NCBI GenBank assembly: GCA_022605955.1
Contig: JAKCOZ010000007.1
Span: 10,173,501-10,237,500, forward strand
Source of the DNA: Rallus limicola
Lineage: Eukaryota; Chordata; Aves; Gruiformes; Rallidae
Length of the DNA stretch: 64,000 nucleotides
Direction: 5' to 3'
Shown here: one piece after another, positions 21,581 through 34,160 of the stretch
Numbering within the stretch: position 1 is the stretch's first letter
How the letters are laid out: each line of letters begins with the position of its first letter
Notes under the pieces: generated by a model
Told to the model about the DNA's origin: nothing
The model's input: the letters and a program-made list of their open reading frames with translations, nothing else
Database searches by the model: none
Translations under genes and position numbers: made by a program

Positions 21581-21910
21581 CATAATTTGCAAGGGCATAC
21601 TTTGCCCTACCATCTTTTCTGTAAAGAATTTACAGAAGTCTTTATTTCTTCAATCAAGCTAATAATCTAATAATTTATTAAAGTCCAGAAGTTTTATTTT
21701 TTCTGTTCACTGTGTGGCAGCTTGTGTTGAAGATCGTTTTGTTTGCTGTTATCAACTTCCTTGTTGAGGCTGCTCATACATGTTTTATTTCAGGACCTGG
21801 TAGCACCACATGTATATCCACATAGAGTTCTTTTTTCTGCATCTCCAAACTCTGCTTCCCTGACAGTTCTGAGGGAAATAGGAATTATCAATCACACATA
21901 CAGATACTTG

Positions 21911-21940
21911 CTGTGGATTCTTGAACTGTGGATTCTTGAA
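21911..21940 (+). repeat. 15-bp direct tandem duplication
   Basis: CTGTGGATTCTTGAA occurs twice with no spacer (21911-21925 and 21926-21940), a recent slippage-type duplication in the intron. Confidence 0.95.
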
Positions 21941-24779
21941 CAATCTTTTGGTGACTGTTTCCATACCCAAAAGTTCAGAGGTAATCTGGGAGTTCTATAG
22001 TAAGGCAGTCTGAGCTGGTCATTGAAGCTTAACAGTGGCAGTGGGGCTGTAGTGTAGAAAAGCATACACTGTTTTGCCCTGGAAATAATGGTGTGGGTTA
22101 TTCCATTGCTAGTTTCTCAATAAAATTTCAAAAGAAGCTGTGGTCATTATTGTGAACAGTGCAGCAGAAACACTTTTTCAGTCAACCTTTAAGCAGCAAC
22201 AACAGGTTGCACTAAAGAAATTACCCTTTCATTAAATAAATACTATTAAGTCATCTTCTTGACTATTAAGCATGCCCGTTCACAAACTGTGGAAAGAATC
22301 CAGAGAAGGGCACCAAAATTTCCATGGCCAAAAAAAAAATAAAATTCTATAAATTACTGGATTTGGCTTTTGTAATTTACCAGAACCAAATGAAATGCAG
22401 AGAGCGGCAACTTTTAATAGCAATCAGGTGCTGTATTTCATACAGTAGGCAACTCCCCCATAGAAGTCTTTTGCATACTGAAAGTTAGAGCACTGATTGC
22501 TGGCAGAGTTCATTTGATATAAATAGGAGATGGTGAATACATATATATGAGTAGTAGCCACAGTTAAACGGACTGAAATATTTATGATAAATAAAAACCC
22601 CCTTTTTCAGTCTTACGCCAGCTGAACTAAATAGAAATCTTTTCTTTGACAGCTTTCCTAGTAATTGGCTATTATGTAATGTTTCACAAGCTCTATCAAC
22701 ATGATCTATTCCTTGCAATTATCAAGGGTTAGTTCAACCTCTGATTTTATCTGTTAGTGTTACCATATGGTACCACTCACGTATTACTGACTGCTGAAAA
22801 ATATAGTATCTTTGTTTAACACTGAGCTGCATAGCAGAAACACTATCACCAGAAATGCAGCCACTGTTTAAAATAACTTCCAGATTTTTTTTGTGACAAC
22901 TGCAGCTGCTTTTCTTTTTCTCACCCAAGCCATTCACACTCATTCGCTATTATAGACTTGCCAACTGTTAGAGCATCCTTTTAGTTTGGTCCCATTTATC
23001 ACAATTTCTTTGAATGGTACTTGTGTAAGTGGAAAAAATACTTTTATATAGGTAATGGCATATTTGGATGGTTAGCAGTATTCTGTAGGAAATAGAGAAA
23101 CATACTTAATTATTTTCATACTAGAAATACATGCAAGTTGACTTGAAAGTATTTTTGAGATGACAAAAGTTAAGTTTTATAATTGCCAACTGTTACTTGA
23201 CTCATAGCTAGGGAGAGCACTAGCTATGGAGAGCTCCTTGACATAATTGGTTCCCAGATCATTAGCCAAAGTAATGAACAGGAGAATCATTGTTTTGCAT
23301 TATTATATAGAATTTAAGGTTATATAAGTGCAAGCCGATCTTGTTAGAGTTTCTGAAGAACGTGTCAGAAACGAAACAGTCCAGAGACTGACAAGAGCAC
23401 CTACAGTAATAAGTTCTGTTCCACTTTTTAGTGCTTTGTCCATTTTGCAATGGTAACATTTACTTTTTTTTTCTAGAAAACATTGCTATGGACGAAACAT
23501 ATGGCCTTATAATACTATTCTCTGCAGCCATGCTGTATTTCCCAGTGATAAGTTCTGGCTCTAGGCTCAATGAAAAGTCTGTTCTACAGGGATGCCACTC
23601 AGTCTCAAGAACAGAAAGTATCTAACTTGCTTTTGACTATGCCTCAAGCTATCAACTGCTAGCAAAGGAGTTGTTGATGAATGAGTAAGGTTCCTTCCAG
23701 CCATCATGAAACACAATTGTGGTGGCTGATACAACATATTTGTGTTTCAGAAAGATGATTCCTCAAACTGAGTGTCCACAACAGAAGCAGAGCCAGAAGA
23801 CAGTGCAGTGCTCCATGCTGTGACATCCATTTAAGATATGTTGGAACTGACTGCAGTCTTCAATTTGAACACCATGCAGCAAAGCTGAGCCATTTTCTTA
23901 GGAAATCAGTGTCTCTGAAGCTCATTCTGTCCAAATGAGTGTGAATTGTGAGCTGTAGTCAGTCATGCTAGGTTGCATAGAGTGATGCCCCTGGAAGGGC
24001 ATGAAGAGGGTAGAGGCCTTGGAGACAATGCAAGGAAGCACCTTTCTTTAAAAAAAAAGCTGGCAATTGGTCAGAAAAGAAATGCACTCAAGAGTGCTTT
24101 TTGTTTTCCTTTTAATGATGTAGCAGATGTCAATTGGATATACCACCCATTAGCTTTGTAAACTGTTAAACACTTGGATACTATTTTTTGAACACTTCTT
24201 TAGAATCTTTTATATGTCAACATAGAAAATATGCAAAGAAAGGAGAATTTATTTAGTCTTCTCTACACTAAGGCAGAATTAGCAATGTCTGTTTTCCATC
24301 TCCCTGTTTCTTTTTCTTGAGAAACAGCCCTTGTTAATGGAGTCTTTGTAGATCTAGAATCTTAAATCTGTGCTGAGCCTCATTTCTCTCCTTTGAACTT
24401 TGTACCAGTTCTGAGTTGCACCAGAGTTGAACGTGTTAGTCCGACTCAAGCGACAAGTAACGCGAAGAAGAGCAGAACTGATTTTGTGGTTTATACAGTA
24501 CTCTCATTCATAACTTCCAGTGTGGCACTCACCTTTGCAACTTTATAAGAAGTTTAACACTTTCAGTTTGTGACCAACCCATGTGCTCTTAAGCCACAAA
24601 TACTTCTCTGCAGATGCATTGCATAGCCACTTAGTTTCCTCGTTGTGTATTTCCACAAGAGTTGTTACGTCTTACTACCAGAGTCTGAAATATTGCATTT
24701 GCCAATACTGCAAAGCCCTACTTGTCCCCGTTGTTTCCAAAGTCATTCTCTTCTCCACCAAGAGAATTCTGGATGTCAG

Positions 24780-25560
24780 TCCTAGATCTAGGTGTACTTG
24801 GTCCCTCTCTCACTGATGTTTTGCAAATTCTTTCCATTTTTCTATTATGTCCCTGAAATACAGCATTCCAGTTGACAATAAACAAACAGATTTCCTAAGT
24901 AGAGAGTTCTGAGCAGCTCTGTAGCCACCTAATTGCAATTTATATATCCTAGCTTTGTTTAAGAAAATGTCACGTGACATGGCATTGTTAAAATAGAGAT
25001 ATAAAACTTGTGCTGTGTCTCTTCTCCACACAGCCCTTTATGCTGTCAGAAATAAAACAGACTGACTTGACGTGACCTATTCTTGACAAATCTGTGTTGG
25101 CTGTTGCTCAACTCCTTGTTAACTTCCAGGCAGTTGTGGATTGTGTGATATCTTGTGCTTTAATCATTGCACATATTCTCCAGAGCTTGAAGGCAGGGAG
25201 AGCAAGCAAGATATTTAAACATTCCTGTGTCAATTGAGATGCGCTGCAGTATGTAGCCGAGTATCCAGCTTCTTCCTCAGAAGGTTATAGGTCACCTGTG
25301 GGTTCTGGGTTGTATCTGCCTAGAATGTTTCCATATGAATATCTTAGGACACCCTAGGGAATCTCAAAAAAGAATAGGTTGTCTGTGTGTAGCCCTTAAA
25401 ATTCTTCTGAATCAGGATTAGTCTGTAAGTCCCTAGCTGTGCTTTTCCTCTTCTTTAGACACAGGTGATATATATGTGCTGTATACATAGAGCTGGCACG
25501 CATCATTTTGCTGTTATCCTCTTCACTGCTTTGAAATCTGTCTTTTAACGGTTCTGATTA
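24780..25560 (-). mobile_element. Ancient CR1/L3-like LINE debris
   Basis: In reverse orientation the region keeps CR1-type RT phrases. One is the block around TTCTTGACAAATCTGTGTTGG at 25080-25105 (the LINE segment usually reading as 'tgacaaacccatgttggc' on this strand). Another is a stretch around AATGTCACGTGACATGGCAT at 24965. No frame survives. The similarity is recognised by eye and the limits are rough; it may extend toward 26600. Confidence 0.45.
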
Positions 25561-27051
25561 ATAACTGGGCATTTAAGTGGGCTAGTCTATCAAAGCCATA
25601 TTATTTGTATGTGTTTAAATAACATTCAGTGCCTTGCTTGTTCAAGGGTGAGGACTTACTCTGCCTTTTGTTGCTGGCATTAATTGTATGAAGCAGGTTT
25701 GTGGTGAGGATGGATACAGAAAAGGTAGCATGAGCATTAGCTTTGTCTCTGTATCCCTCCAGCTTTCCCCGTGTTGCACAGTGCACTAACATTTTATTTC
25801 ATCATCTTCTTGCTCCTAATGTACTTACAGAATTATTTCTTCTGGAGTTTGATGTGTCTCTTTGCCAACTGTGCCTAATTTTGGCCCATTATACTACATT
25901 CTGTGGTATTCTTGCTTAGTATGTTGACCTCATTTCCATTCCCTGCATGCTGTGAGATCAACAGTGAGGCCCTAACTAAGACAATGTGGTCTCATTGTAC
26001 AGTCCCCATTATTCCTTTGCAGGAGGCTTTGCACTTCTTGAGGTCAGTATTGTTTATTTAAAGAACTCTGAGATTTCTTTAACTCCTTTTTCACTAGCAC
26101 CATGTTCTTGGGGATTCTCCCAATTAATTCCTTGATTATCAAAGTATGCCTACATAAAATACTTTTTTTTTGCCAATGCTGTTGTCATTTCTTCTTCCTT
26201 TTTTTTTCCAAACAAGCTTTAGTCTTTTATATTACTATAACTCATATGAGTTATCAGATCTCCATCTTGCCAATTGAGTCAAAGTGTTGATTGTCAACTA
26301 AATCTTCCAAGTCCTCCTGTGTAGCTCTTGCATTAGTGAACAGCCTTATCACCGTCATCACGCTGGCCCCTTCTTTAACCCCTCCATTTAAAAATAAACT
26401 TGCTTTGGTGGTGGTCCACAAAACAGTATTTTATTTTTATTTGCCCATACTATTGGGCCACTATTTAAATATATTTTCAAATTTTGGAGAAATTGTCAAG
26501 TTGTATCTACAGCATGTTCCTTTCCTCCATAAGGGCTGTTTTCATTCTTTGCTTATCTATTGCCATATCTCTAAAACTTCTTGGGGCATCATCCCATGGG
26601 TGAAGATGCCAAAGCCATTCTGCCTTTAGAAGCTACCAAACATCAACTTAATTACTGGTATAGATCTGTTACTGCTGATAAAAGCATCAACAGGACCCTG
26701 AGTTCCGTGATGGGATCCCCTAGTTGTTTCTGATCCATTCAGTCTCATTTCTGGCCATATTCTTAGAGTGAAGATAGATGGACATTAAAGTTTAGTAATC
26801 AGTGAAATGGGTGGAGTTTGCAGGCATCATACCAACTAAGACCTTCATGAAGTTCATCAGATGGTCACTTGTCCTCATTTCCCCTTCATTTCTCCCTTGG
26901 AATCCCTTTTGGAGGTGGTGAATCTCTTGAACACTGGGAGCACTGGCTTTTCTTAATTTGTTCTTGGAATTGGCTCCTCTTTTACCAGAACAGGTTCTGA
27001 TTTTGGGATTCCCTGTCTCTGTATATATCATGAAGGTTTAGAGGGTTTACT

Positions 27052-27365
27052 GTAGAATCACAGAATGCTTTGGGTTGGAAGAGACTCTAAATATCATCTA
27101 GTTCCAACCTCCCTGCCATGGGCAGGGACACCCTCCACTAGACCAGGTTGCACAAAGCCCCATCCAACCCAGCCTTGAACACTGCCAGGGAGGGGGCAGC
27201 CACAGGTTTTCTGGGCATCCTTTGCAGGAGCCTCACCACCCTCACAGGGAAGAATTTCTTCCTAATACGTAATCTAAATCAGCCCTCCTTCAGTTTAAGG
27301 CCATTACCCATTGTCCTATCACTACACTCCCTGATAAACAATCCCTCTCCATCTCTCCTGTAGGC
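27052..27365 (-). mobile_element. CR1 LINE 3'-end fragment
   Basis: This reverse-oriented CR1 3' end starts with the tail TAGAATCACAGAATGCTTTG (complement of the ATTCTGTGATTCTA end), followed by GGGTTGGAAGAGACTC and the ORF2 C-terminal coding region, to a 5' truncation near 27365. It is well preserved over about 310 bp. Confidence 0.93.
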
Positions 27366-28150
27366 ATGGAGAGAGCTTTTTGTTCTCTGATGGTGTGCTT
27401 CTGGGCACTGTGCTGTTACATCTCGATTTCAAACTTGCTGGTCAGTCACACATGTAAATGAGTTACGGGTGCCTGAGACTGCCTACTTAAAATATACATG
27501 TACCCACTTTAAATATTCAGTTTCAGGAGGAATAAGTGTAGTCTTTGGTGTCCAGTGCAGCAGATGTGGCTTTATAGTCTGTTGTGTCGGTGCTCAAGAC
27601 CATGTGTCCAATTGCATCCAGAGAGCTCTACATCTAGTTCTGCTCTGTGTGACAAAGGGTGTCTTTTTTTAAGTTTTCAGTAGCCAGTGACAAGGTAGCT
27701 GGCCTTCAGAAATGCATTGTCTTGGCCTTTATATTGTGCCCTATAATGCGGTCAGTGCTCTTCTTGTTACACTTTTCTGTTCTTGCAGTGTGTTACCTCT
27801 TTGTAGCTTTCCCACATCCAGTTCCTGAGCTGTTTGGTGTAGAGGAGGATAGGATTCTCCTCCAAATGAATTTCTAAACTTCTGTGTCTACAAGTGTCTA
27901 AATCCCATTACAGATGATGCAGATTGAATCAATACATGAACAAAGAGCCTGAAGAGCTATTTGACTTGCTGTAAAGTAGGTGCTGACTTGCTGGTCAGCT
28001 AAATAATCCTCTGGGCTCCATTGACTGCAACAGCTAGACATGCATTGACTGTAATAGGAGATTGGAAACCTAGGCCATGTCTAGACTTTTACATTAGTTG
28101 TTTTAACCTTAAACTGAATTCCAGCCAGGAATGCTGCCACCCTCCCTTAC

Positions 28151-28735
28151 TGTATTGGGTCTGGCTGGGATGGAGCTGGGTTTCCCCAGAGCAGCCCTCT
28201 CAGTGCTGTGCTGTGTGTCGGTAGCCAGCAAGGTGTTGGTGCCACACCGGTGCGGTGGCCACTGCTGAGCATCACTGGCACACATCCAGGCTGTCTCTCC
28301 AACAGTCCCCTCACCTGTAGGCTGGGGGTGGGCAAGATCTTGGGAGGGGACAGAGCCAGGACAGCTGACCCCAACTGTCCAAAGGGACATCCCATACCCA
28401 TATGACATATTCCACATATATGACGTCTGCCCAGCAATAAAAGCTAAGAGAAAGGAGGAGGAAATGGGGGCACTTGTTATATTTGTCTTCTGGAGCAACC
28501 ACTATGCACCGTGAAGCCCTGCTTCCTGGGAGGTGGGAGGACATTGCCTGCTGATGGAAAGTAGACAGCAAGTCTTCTGTTTTCCTTTGCTTTGCTCACA
28601 GTCTTTGCCTTTGCTTTACTAAACTGCCTTTATCTTGAGCCACCAGGGGTTTTTTTCACCTTTCCATCTTTTCTTCCTCCCTGTCCTGCTGAGGAGAGGG
28701 AGGGAGTGAGAAGATGAGTAGTGGGCTAAAGCTAC
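28151..28735 (+). mobile_element. ERV LTR copy 1 of cluster (degraded)
   Basis: This is a member of the bird LTR family whose U3 carries a GACAGAGCCAGGACAGCTGA block, then a CRE-like site (here TGACGTCT at about 28419) and a TATA-like AATAAAAGC. It starts at TGTATTGGGTCTGGCTGGGA and runs through the R-U5-like 'aaactgcctttatcttgagcc' segment at about 28625. The copy at 63394-63880 is the same element in opposite orientation. Internal ORFs on both strands (for example 28109-28498) are by-products of the LTR sequence. Confidence 0.75.
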
Positions 28736-28748
28736 TGATAAAAGGTAG

Positions 28749-29182
28749 TGGTCCTGGTTTTGGCTAGGACATAGTTTTCTTTCTAGCAGTTGGTGTAATG
28801 CTGTGTTTGGGAGTCAGGATGAGAGCAGTGCTGATAACACACTGATGATTTAGTTGTTGCCAAGCAGTTGTTTATATTGTACTGCTAACAAGAAGGCAGC
28901 TGGGGAGCATGTGGGAAGCCTGGAGGGGACACAGTCAGTACAGGTGACCCAAAGGCCAAAGAGGGTATTCCATGCCAATTACTTCATGCTCAGCATAAAA
29001 GGGGGGCTGGTGTGGGGAGGAGCTCACAGCTCTAGGACATGTGGTTGTAGGAGTGGTCCAGTTTTGGGATGGCTCTGTGCTGTACAGCCTGAGCTGTGCA
29101 GTTCGGTGAGAAACTGCATTGTGTATCACCAGTTCTGTATTTTGCTATAAAGTCCTATTGTTTTATATATATATAAAGTCGT
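28749..29182 (+). mobile_element. ERV LTR copy 2 of cluster (3'-truncated)
   Basis: The copy begins TGGTCCTGGTTTTGGCTAGG and continues with the U3 block GGGGACACAGTCAGTACAGG, a decayed CRE (TTACTTCA) and a TATA-like CATAAAAGGGG near 28995. The R/U5 part runs through GCATTGTGTATCACCAGTTC. It breaks off near 29182 at an AT run, where an inverted piece of the same family begins. It is in the same orientation as ASXL3. Confidence 0.8.
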
Positions 29183-29357
29183 TGTGCACCCCCAGCCTGC
29201 TCACTGGTGGGGTGGGGTGAGGAGCAGAAGCCTTGGCTCTGTGTCAGTGCTGCTCAGCAATAGTGAAAACATCCCTGTGTTATCAGTGCTGTTGTCAGCA
29301 CAAACCCAAAACACAGCCCCGTATCAGCTACAACTAAGAAAATTAACTCTATCTCAG
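29183..29357 (-). mobile_element. Inverted ERV LTR fragment
   Basis: This 175-bp segment is the reverse complement of the 5' third of the same LTR family. It closely parallels 63676-63862, sharing AGCCTGCTCACTG, CCTTGGCTCTGTGT, CAGCACAAACCCAAAACACA and GAAAATTAACTCTA. It sits between two + strand copies and is therefore flanked by partly complementary sequence. Confidence 0.8.
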
Positions 29358-29798
29358 TGACCTGGGTTCAGCTAGGATAGGGTTAATTTTCACTAGCAGT
29401 TGGGATGTGACACAGCCAGGACAGGTGACCCAAACTTGCTAAAAGATGTATTCCATACCATATGACGTCATGCTCAGTATAAAAGGGAGCCAGTCAGGGA
29501 GGAGCATCGTGGCTCCAGGACATGCAGCTTGGGGATGATCCAGCTTTGTGATGGGTCTGAGTGTAGTCTGAGTTGTACGGGGAGGGGGGTTTTGGTGAGA
29601 AACTACATTGTGTATCACCAGTTTTTTATATTCTTTTATAAATACTGCTGCTGTTTTTATAAATATTGCTTTGCTGTCCTTATCCCAATATCACAAGGTT
29701 TGCCTTTGTCTCCCCATTCTCCACCCCATCCCACCAGGGGTGGTTGTGAGTGAGTAGCCGCATGGTGCTCAGCTCCTGGCTGGGGCTAAACTACGACA
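29358..29798 (+). mobile_element. ERV LTR copy 3 of cluster, with intact 3' terminus
   Basis: The copy starts TGACCTGGGTTCAGCTAGGA, has an internal deletion in U3, and ends at GGGGCTAAACTACGACA (CA at 29797-29798), so it keeps TG...CA termini. A perfect CRE (TGACGTCA, 29463-29470) lies 7 bp before a TATA box (TATAAAA, 29478-29484). The downstream part has the family's R/U5 text GTGTATCACCAG, AT-rich runs and a GGGGTGGTTGTGAGTGAGTA block. No clear target-site duplication was found. Confidence 0.82.
29463..29484 (+). promoter_or_regulatory. LTR promoter: CRE plus TATA box
   Basis: A palindromic cAMP-response element TGACGTCA and a TATAAAA box are separated by 7 bp, in the U3 of LTR copy 3, oriented toward the downstream ASXL3 exons. 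This is the LTR's own core promoter architecture. Whether it is active is not visible from sequence. Confidence 0.65.
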
Positions 29799-30901
29799 CC
29801 CTGCCAGAACCAGCATATTTGGGCCAAACTTGTTCTTGCACTTTCTGCCTTCTGTTCCACACACTGCTTTGCAAGCCTTGGAAAAGTCTCAGGCCTAAGG
29901 TCAGTGTTCTCTTGAAGACAGTTGATAGCTGTAGTTACTGTTTGCATCTGTGTTTGGGGGTGGCTAAAGTGACATGAGTAGGTAACCTGTTTTAAAAAGT
30001 GTGGACTTGAAAAGAGAAGGCACTTCGCTCCTGCTACAACATGAATCACCAAGCAGGGTATTAAGCACCATGAGATCTGGTTTTTGCTGACAAAGACACT
30101 GTAGCATGAAAGATCAATTAATGGGTCAGAGTTCATGAACACCAGTAGGAAGTGTGGAAAGTTTGTAGGATCAACAAACATGAATTTAGACACAGTTGGC
30201 CTACCCTATATAATGGAAGTGTAAGAAAAGGACAGAAAGTAGTCACCAAAGTGTGTGTTCCAAAGTACTCATTTACAGTAGTCAGCATTCCTAGGATGTC
30301 CAATTGTTAGAAGGTTGTGCATGTTGAGACATGTATTGTGCTGTTGCAATCTATTCTAAAGCTTACTGTCACATTTTAGTAGATTTGATAGCAATTACTA
30401 ATCCTTTAGGGATTTTATGGAACCAGAATACCTCTGGTATTTATTAAATTGTGAGGGGGTATTTCATGCTGGCTAGCTTAGGTAGCAAATGTAAAGGCCC
30501 TAGTTAAGAGTCTGATCTTCACTATTCTTTCTTTACTGTTAGTGGAAACAGCAGACTTCTTCCAGGGTGATGATACAGAGCACCTTAATTAAGTCTTTAT
30601 TTCTGTGTACTTGGACTTTCATCTTAATATTGGACTTTTGGGTGGGGAAATACCGGTATTCCCTGTCACTGTGAACTTCTGCTCTTTGATCGTCAAGACT
30701 GAAATAAGCCAGGCCCGGCATGTTGTTTGGCCACTTCTCCAAAGTGTTTGTCTTCAGAAGGTCAGTCACTATGGTTGCCACATCTTCAGATGCTACATTT
30801 GCACTACACATTCATTGCGGGTCAGTTTGATGCTGGTGCCCACTACTGGAGAATCGCGCTTGTTCCATCTTACAGAACAGCAGTAGTTTCTCTCCACATA
30901 C

Positions 30902-30935
30902 ATAAATAAAATGTAATTATAAATAAAATGTAATT
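30902..30935 (+). repeat. 17-bp direct tandem duplication
   Basis: ATAAATAAAATGTAATT occurs twice in a row (30902-30918 and 30919-30935). Each unit contains an AATAAA string, but nothing indicates a transcript end here. Confidence 0.95.
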
Positions 30936-33900
30936 TTTCCTGTGTGTGATATCAATTCTGCTGAATTTTTAATATTTTGGAGGCTTTAATGCAAAAGTGT
31001 CAGAATGTATATTCTCATACTTTCCATCCTTTGCATGTAACTCTTTTACCTCTGGGAAAGCCTGTGAATGATAGGGCTGTTCTTCCCCCAAGATAAAATA
31101 TAAAACCACAAAAGAAGGTTAGTGGCAGTTTGTAGAAAGTGTCTAATTACTTGAACACTTAATTTGGACGAGCCTTCACTTCTCTTGATTATTTTTTGTA
31201 TTGTGAGGTATTACGGTCAAATGGTGTGATGTTCACACGTAAGCTTTCATGAAAGAAGTGTGTTACACTTCACAGGAACTATATATAGTGCATCATTAGT
31301 GGTTTTATAAATACACTGGGAGAATTTTGAATCATTGGAAAGTTAAAAATAGTAGATTTGCTAATTCCTGGCCTTCAAAAATTGCTGCCAATATCAGGAT
31401 CCCTACTGGTACACACCTATGCAGTATTTGCTGTTTCCCTGCTAAACCATCAGTGTGCATTTTTGGGTTGAGCTACAGAAATAGCCCCTGCCTTCTCGTC
31501 TGAAGAGACTTTTTCAGGGGAACTTGGAGGAAAATGGTTGAAGTAGTTGTTCATAGAAAGATTACTCAGTTCCTTTTGATAAGACAGTTTGGCATTTGCT
31601 TTGTAGTGCAAACAGATGTTAGGTTTTAGCAGTTAGGGTTTGGGATTGGTGGGGTTTTTTTGTTTGCTTTCAATTAAAAAAGGAACCTCTAAAAGCCATG
31701 GTGAATTCTGCACAGAAGTATTAATTAGAAAACACTATCCTGCCATAGTGCTTAATCAGAAAAACGCAAATTTAAAGCTCAACAAAATAAAACATAAACT
31801 TTCCAAGAAATGTTTGTTGTTCCAGCTCATTAACACACTGTCTCTGTTGGACAGCATTTTTTAAAAACTATAAAAATTAATAGTGTAGTTAAGAACTGCT
31901 TTATTGGCATGTTTCTTCAAATTCTAATTTAAACCTAGTGGTTAATTGTGCTGTCTCTATCATCAGAGCATAGAGAAGCAAGTACAGTCTTTGGTTTCAA
32001 AATTTTCTATTTCCACTTTAACTTTTTGGCTCAGCTGGAAATACATTCTGTGGGTGAGGTAAGAAAAGATTTTAGTAGAAGCTGTTATCTAATACTGTAG
32101 GAGCAAGACCTCTTGGTCCTTCCAAGTTTAAGAGAGCATAAAAAAACATTAGCCTGATTTCACATGACTGGGGTATTGAGAAAAGGACTAAAACATCTTT
32201 GTTAGTGGTGGTGTTTCTGATAAACTCTTCCTGGAAGACAGAAAGTGTTCCATTGCTCAAATGTTTTTTCCCTGTGTAGAAATCTTTAAATGAATCAAAA
32301 ATAGCTAAACAATTGAACTTAGTTTAGTTTTTTAAAAGCTTCTTTCTCATGTAATTTCCTCATTTTATAGTGGATCTGCTTTCTGTATAGCACTTTATTC
32401 TTCTTACAACATTTTGAAAATTTATCTCATTCACTTTAGCTCTTTGAGCTTTAACTGACTGAATAAATTCTTCCTGTTCCATTTCCAGGACAGGTTTTCT
32501 TTGATCTCAGATTTCAGAGCAAGCTTGGCAAAGTCACTGGGGACCAGCCAACTCTTTATTTGCTGCATTTTTTTCCATTGGTAACTCTTACCCTAACTTA
32601 TGTGTATCAAGTCTAGATAATGATGACTACTTTTATACATTCCTCCATAGTGTTTTAGTCTGAAATGATTCCTTCTTATCGTGGTAAAATAGATGACTGG
32701 AAGCTTCTCCTCCAATTAATTAGCACATTTCCACCTTCTGTATCATATATGTGCTCTTCTGTCTATATTTTGGTTGCTCCAGCTGCTTAAAACTTCTATG
32801 AGTTACATGATCTCATGAACCTTGGTCTCGGGAAAGCTCCTCCTCTGACAGTTCATCAAAGGCAGTGATTATCATGGAGTCAGCAAATGATGACTTCTTG
32901 AGTTTGTTCCTCTTACTTTTCTTAACCTAAACATCTTTAACATAATTATTTCAATCTTGTGAACATAGTTCCCCAATACTTCTGAGGTTTAATGGTTAAT
33001 ATCTAAAGTGGTCAGCACAGCCTGCATGTTTTCCAGTGCAGTCCACAGATGATCTGTTGTTCTATTGCTGCTAGTTGGCCTTTTCTAACTTTTCTTCTTA
33101 GGTAACTCACTGCAATCTTCTCATTTTCTCTTTCTGTTATTCTTCTGGGTTGTCTGGTTTTATCCTTTCAATTTTCCTTCCAAATGCACTTACTACTTTG
33201 CATTTTTTCTGGTCTGCAGGAACTAAAGAACTTTACCTATGACCATGTTAACATTTGCTTTCAGTTTTGAAGTTCCAGCCTGTCCTTTTCTCTCAGGTGG
33301 TCTTGTTAACATTCAAATGTGGTTGGACCTCTTTCTAGCATTTAGCTTGGGGTTTGCAGTTTCTTTTCCACACCTTACAAAAAAATTCTGCACCCAAAAA
33401 CTTGTCACATTTTTCCGAGTATATTAGCCAATAAAATAAAAGGTGCAGTAACTTGCTACAAAGCTGGCTTTTCTACTGTTGTTACAACTGGCTTACAGCA
33501 AAGCTAATACTGTTCTTTTATTCACATGACAATCTAGCTTGGCAGTCTTCATAATGCTCTTGATTTATGCAGCCCTGTGAAATGGCTCAATCACACTTGG
33601 CTACAGTTCCATGTTTTACGCAACCTGAAAGCAGACTGATGCTGAGAAAGTTGTATTCTCTTTCTGCTTCTTGCAGTACATTCCAGATGTGGATGAGATC
33701 TGCTGGTTGTATGACCTTAGGATAAGTTGGATTGTCCTGCAGAATTAACAGAAAATTATTGGCCACAAATTATTACGTGGCTATGAGATGGGTTGATCTG
33801 GCCAGTGATACGGCTACACTGTTGGCTGTCAGCTGACCAATGGAGTTTCAGGAGGACCATGCCTTTTAGAGATAGTCTGCAGTTAAATGAGGTTAAATAT

Positions 33901-34160
33901 GATAATAACCATTCATGTCGGTATTATTCTTTCCCAGTCAACCAACACTGTTGGGCTTCGGGATAAAATCTTGAATTGAAAGAAGTTTGGAATTTCATCT
34001 CCTTTTCTGTTCAAATTCAAGGTAGCTCCAGCACCTTTCCTTGGAGAACAAAGAATTGTTTGTTTAGTAACTTACAATTCTTTATAGCTTTTCATCTCAC
34101 CTTTTGAGGAAATTGTGTAAGTGCTGTTTTTGACCATCTAGTGGTTTGCAAGTTCAGGTG

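Noticed and set aside
22285..22335. Possible CR1 scrap (AAAGAATCCAGAGAAGGGCA).
   Set aside because: The match is only about 40 bases and could be chance; not strong enough to list as an element.
28109..28571. Overlapping minus-strand ORFs of 86-129 codons.
   Set aside because: They lie within LTR copy 1, whose GC-rich U3 leaves several frames open.
32400..33800. T-rich region reading like a reverse-oriented old repeat or processed pseudogene.
   Set aside because: No specific phrase could be assigned to a known family by eye, so it is left as unclassified intron.
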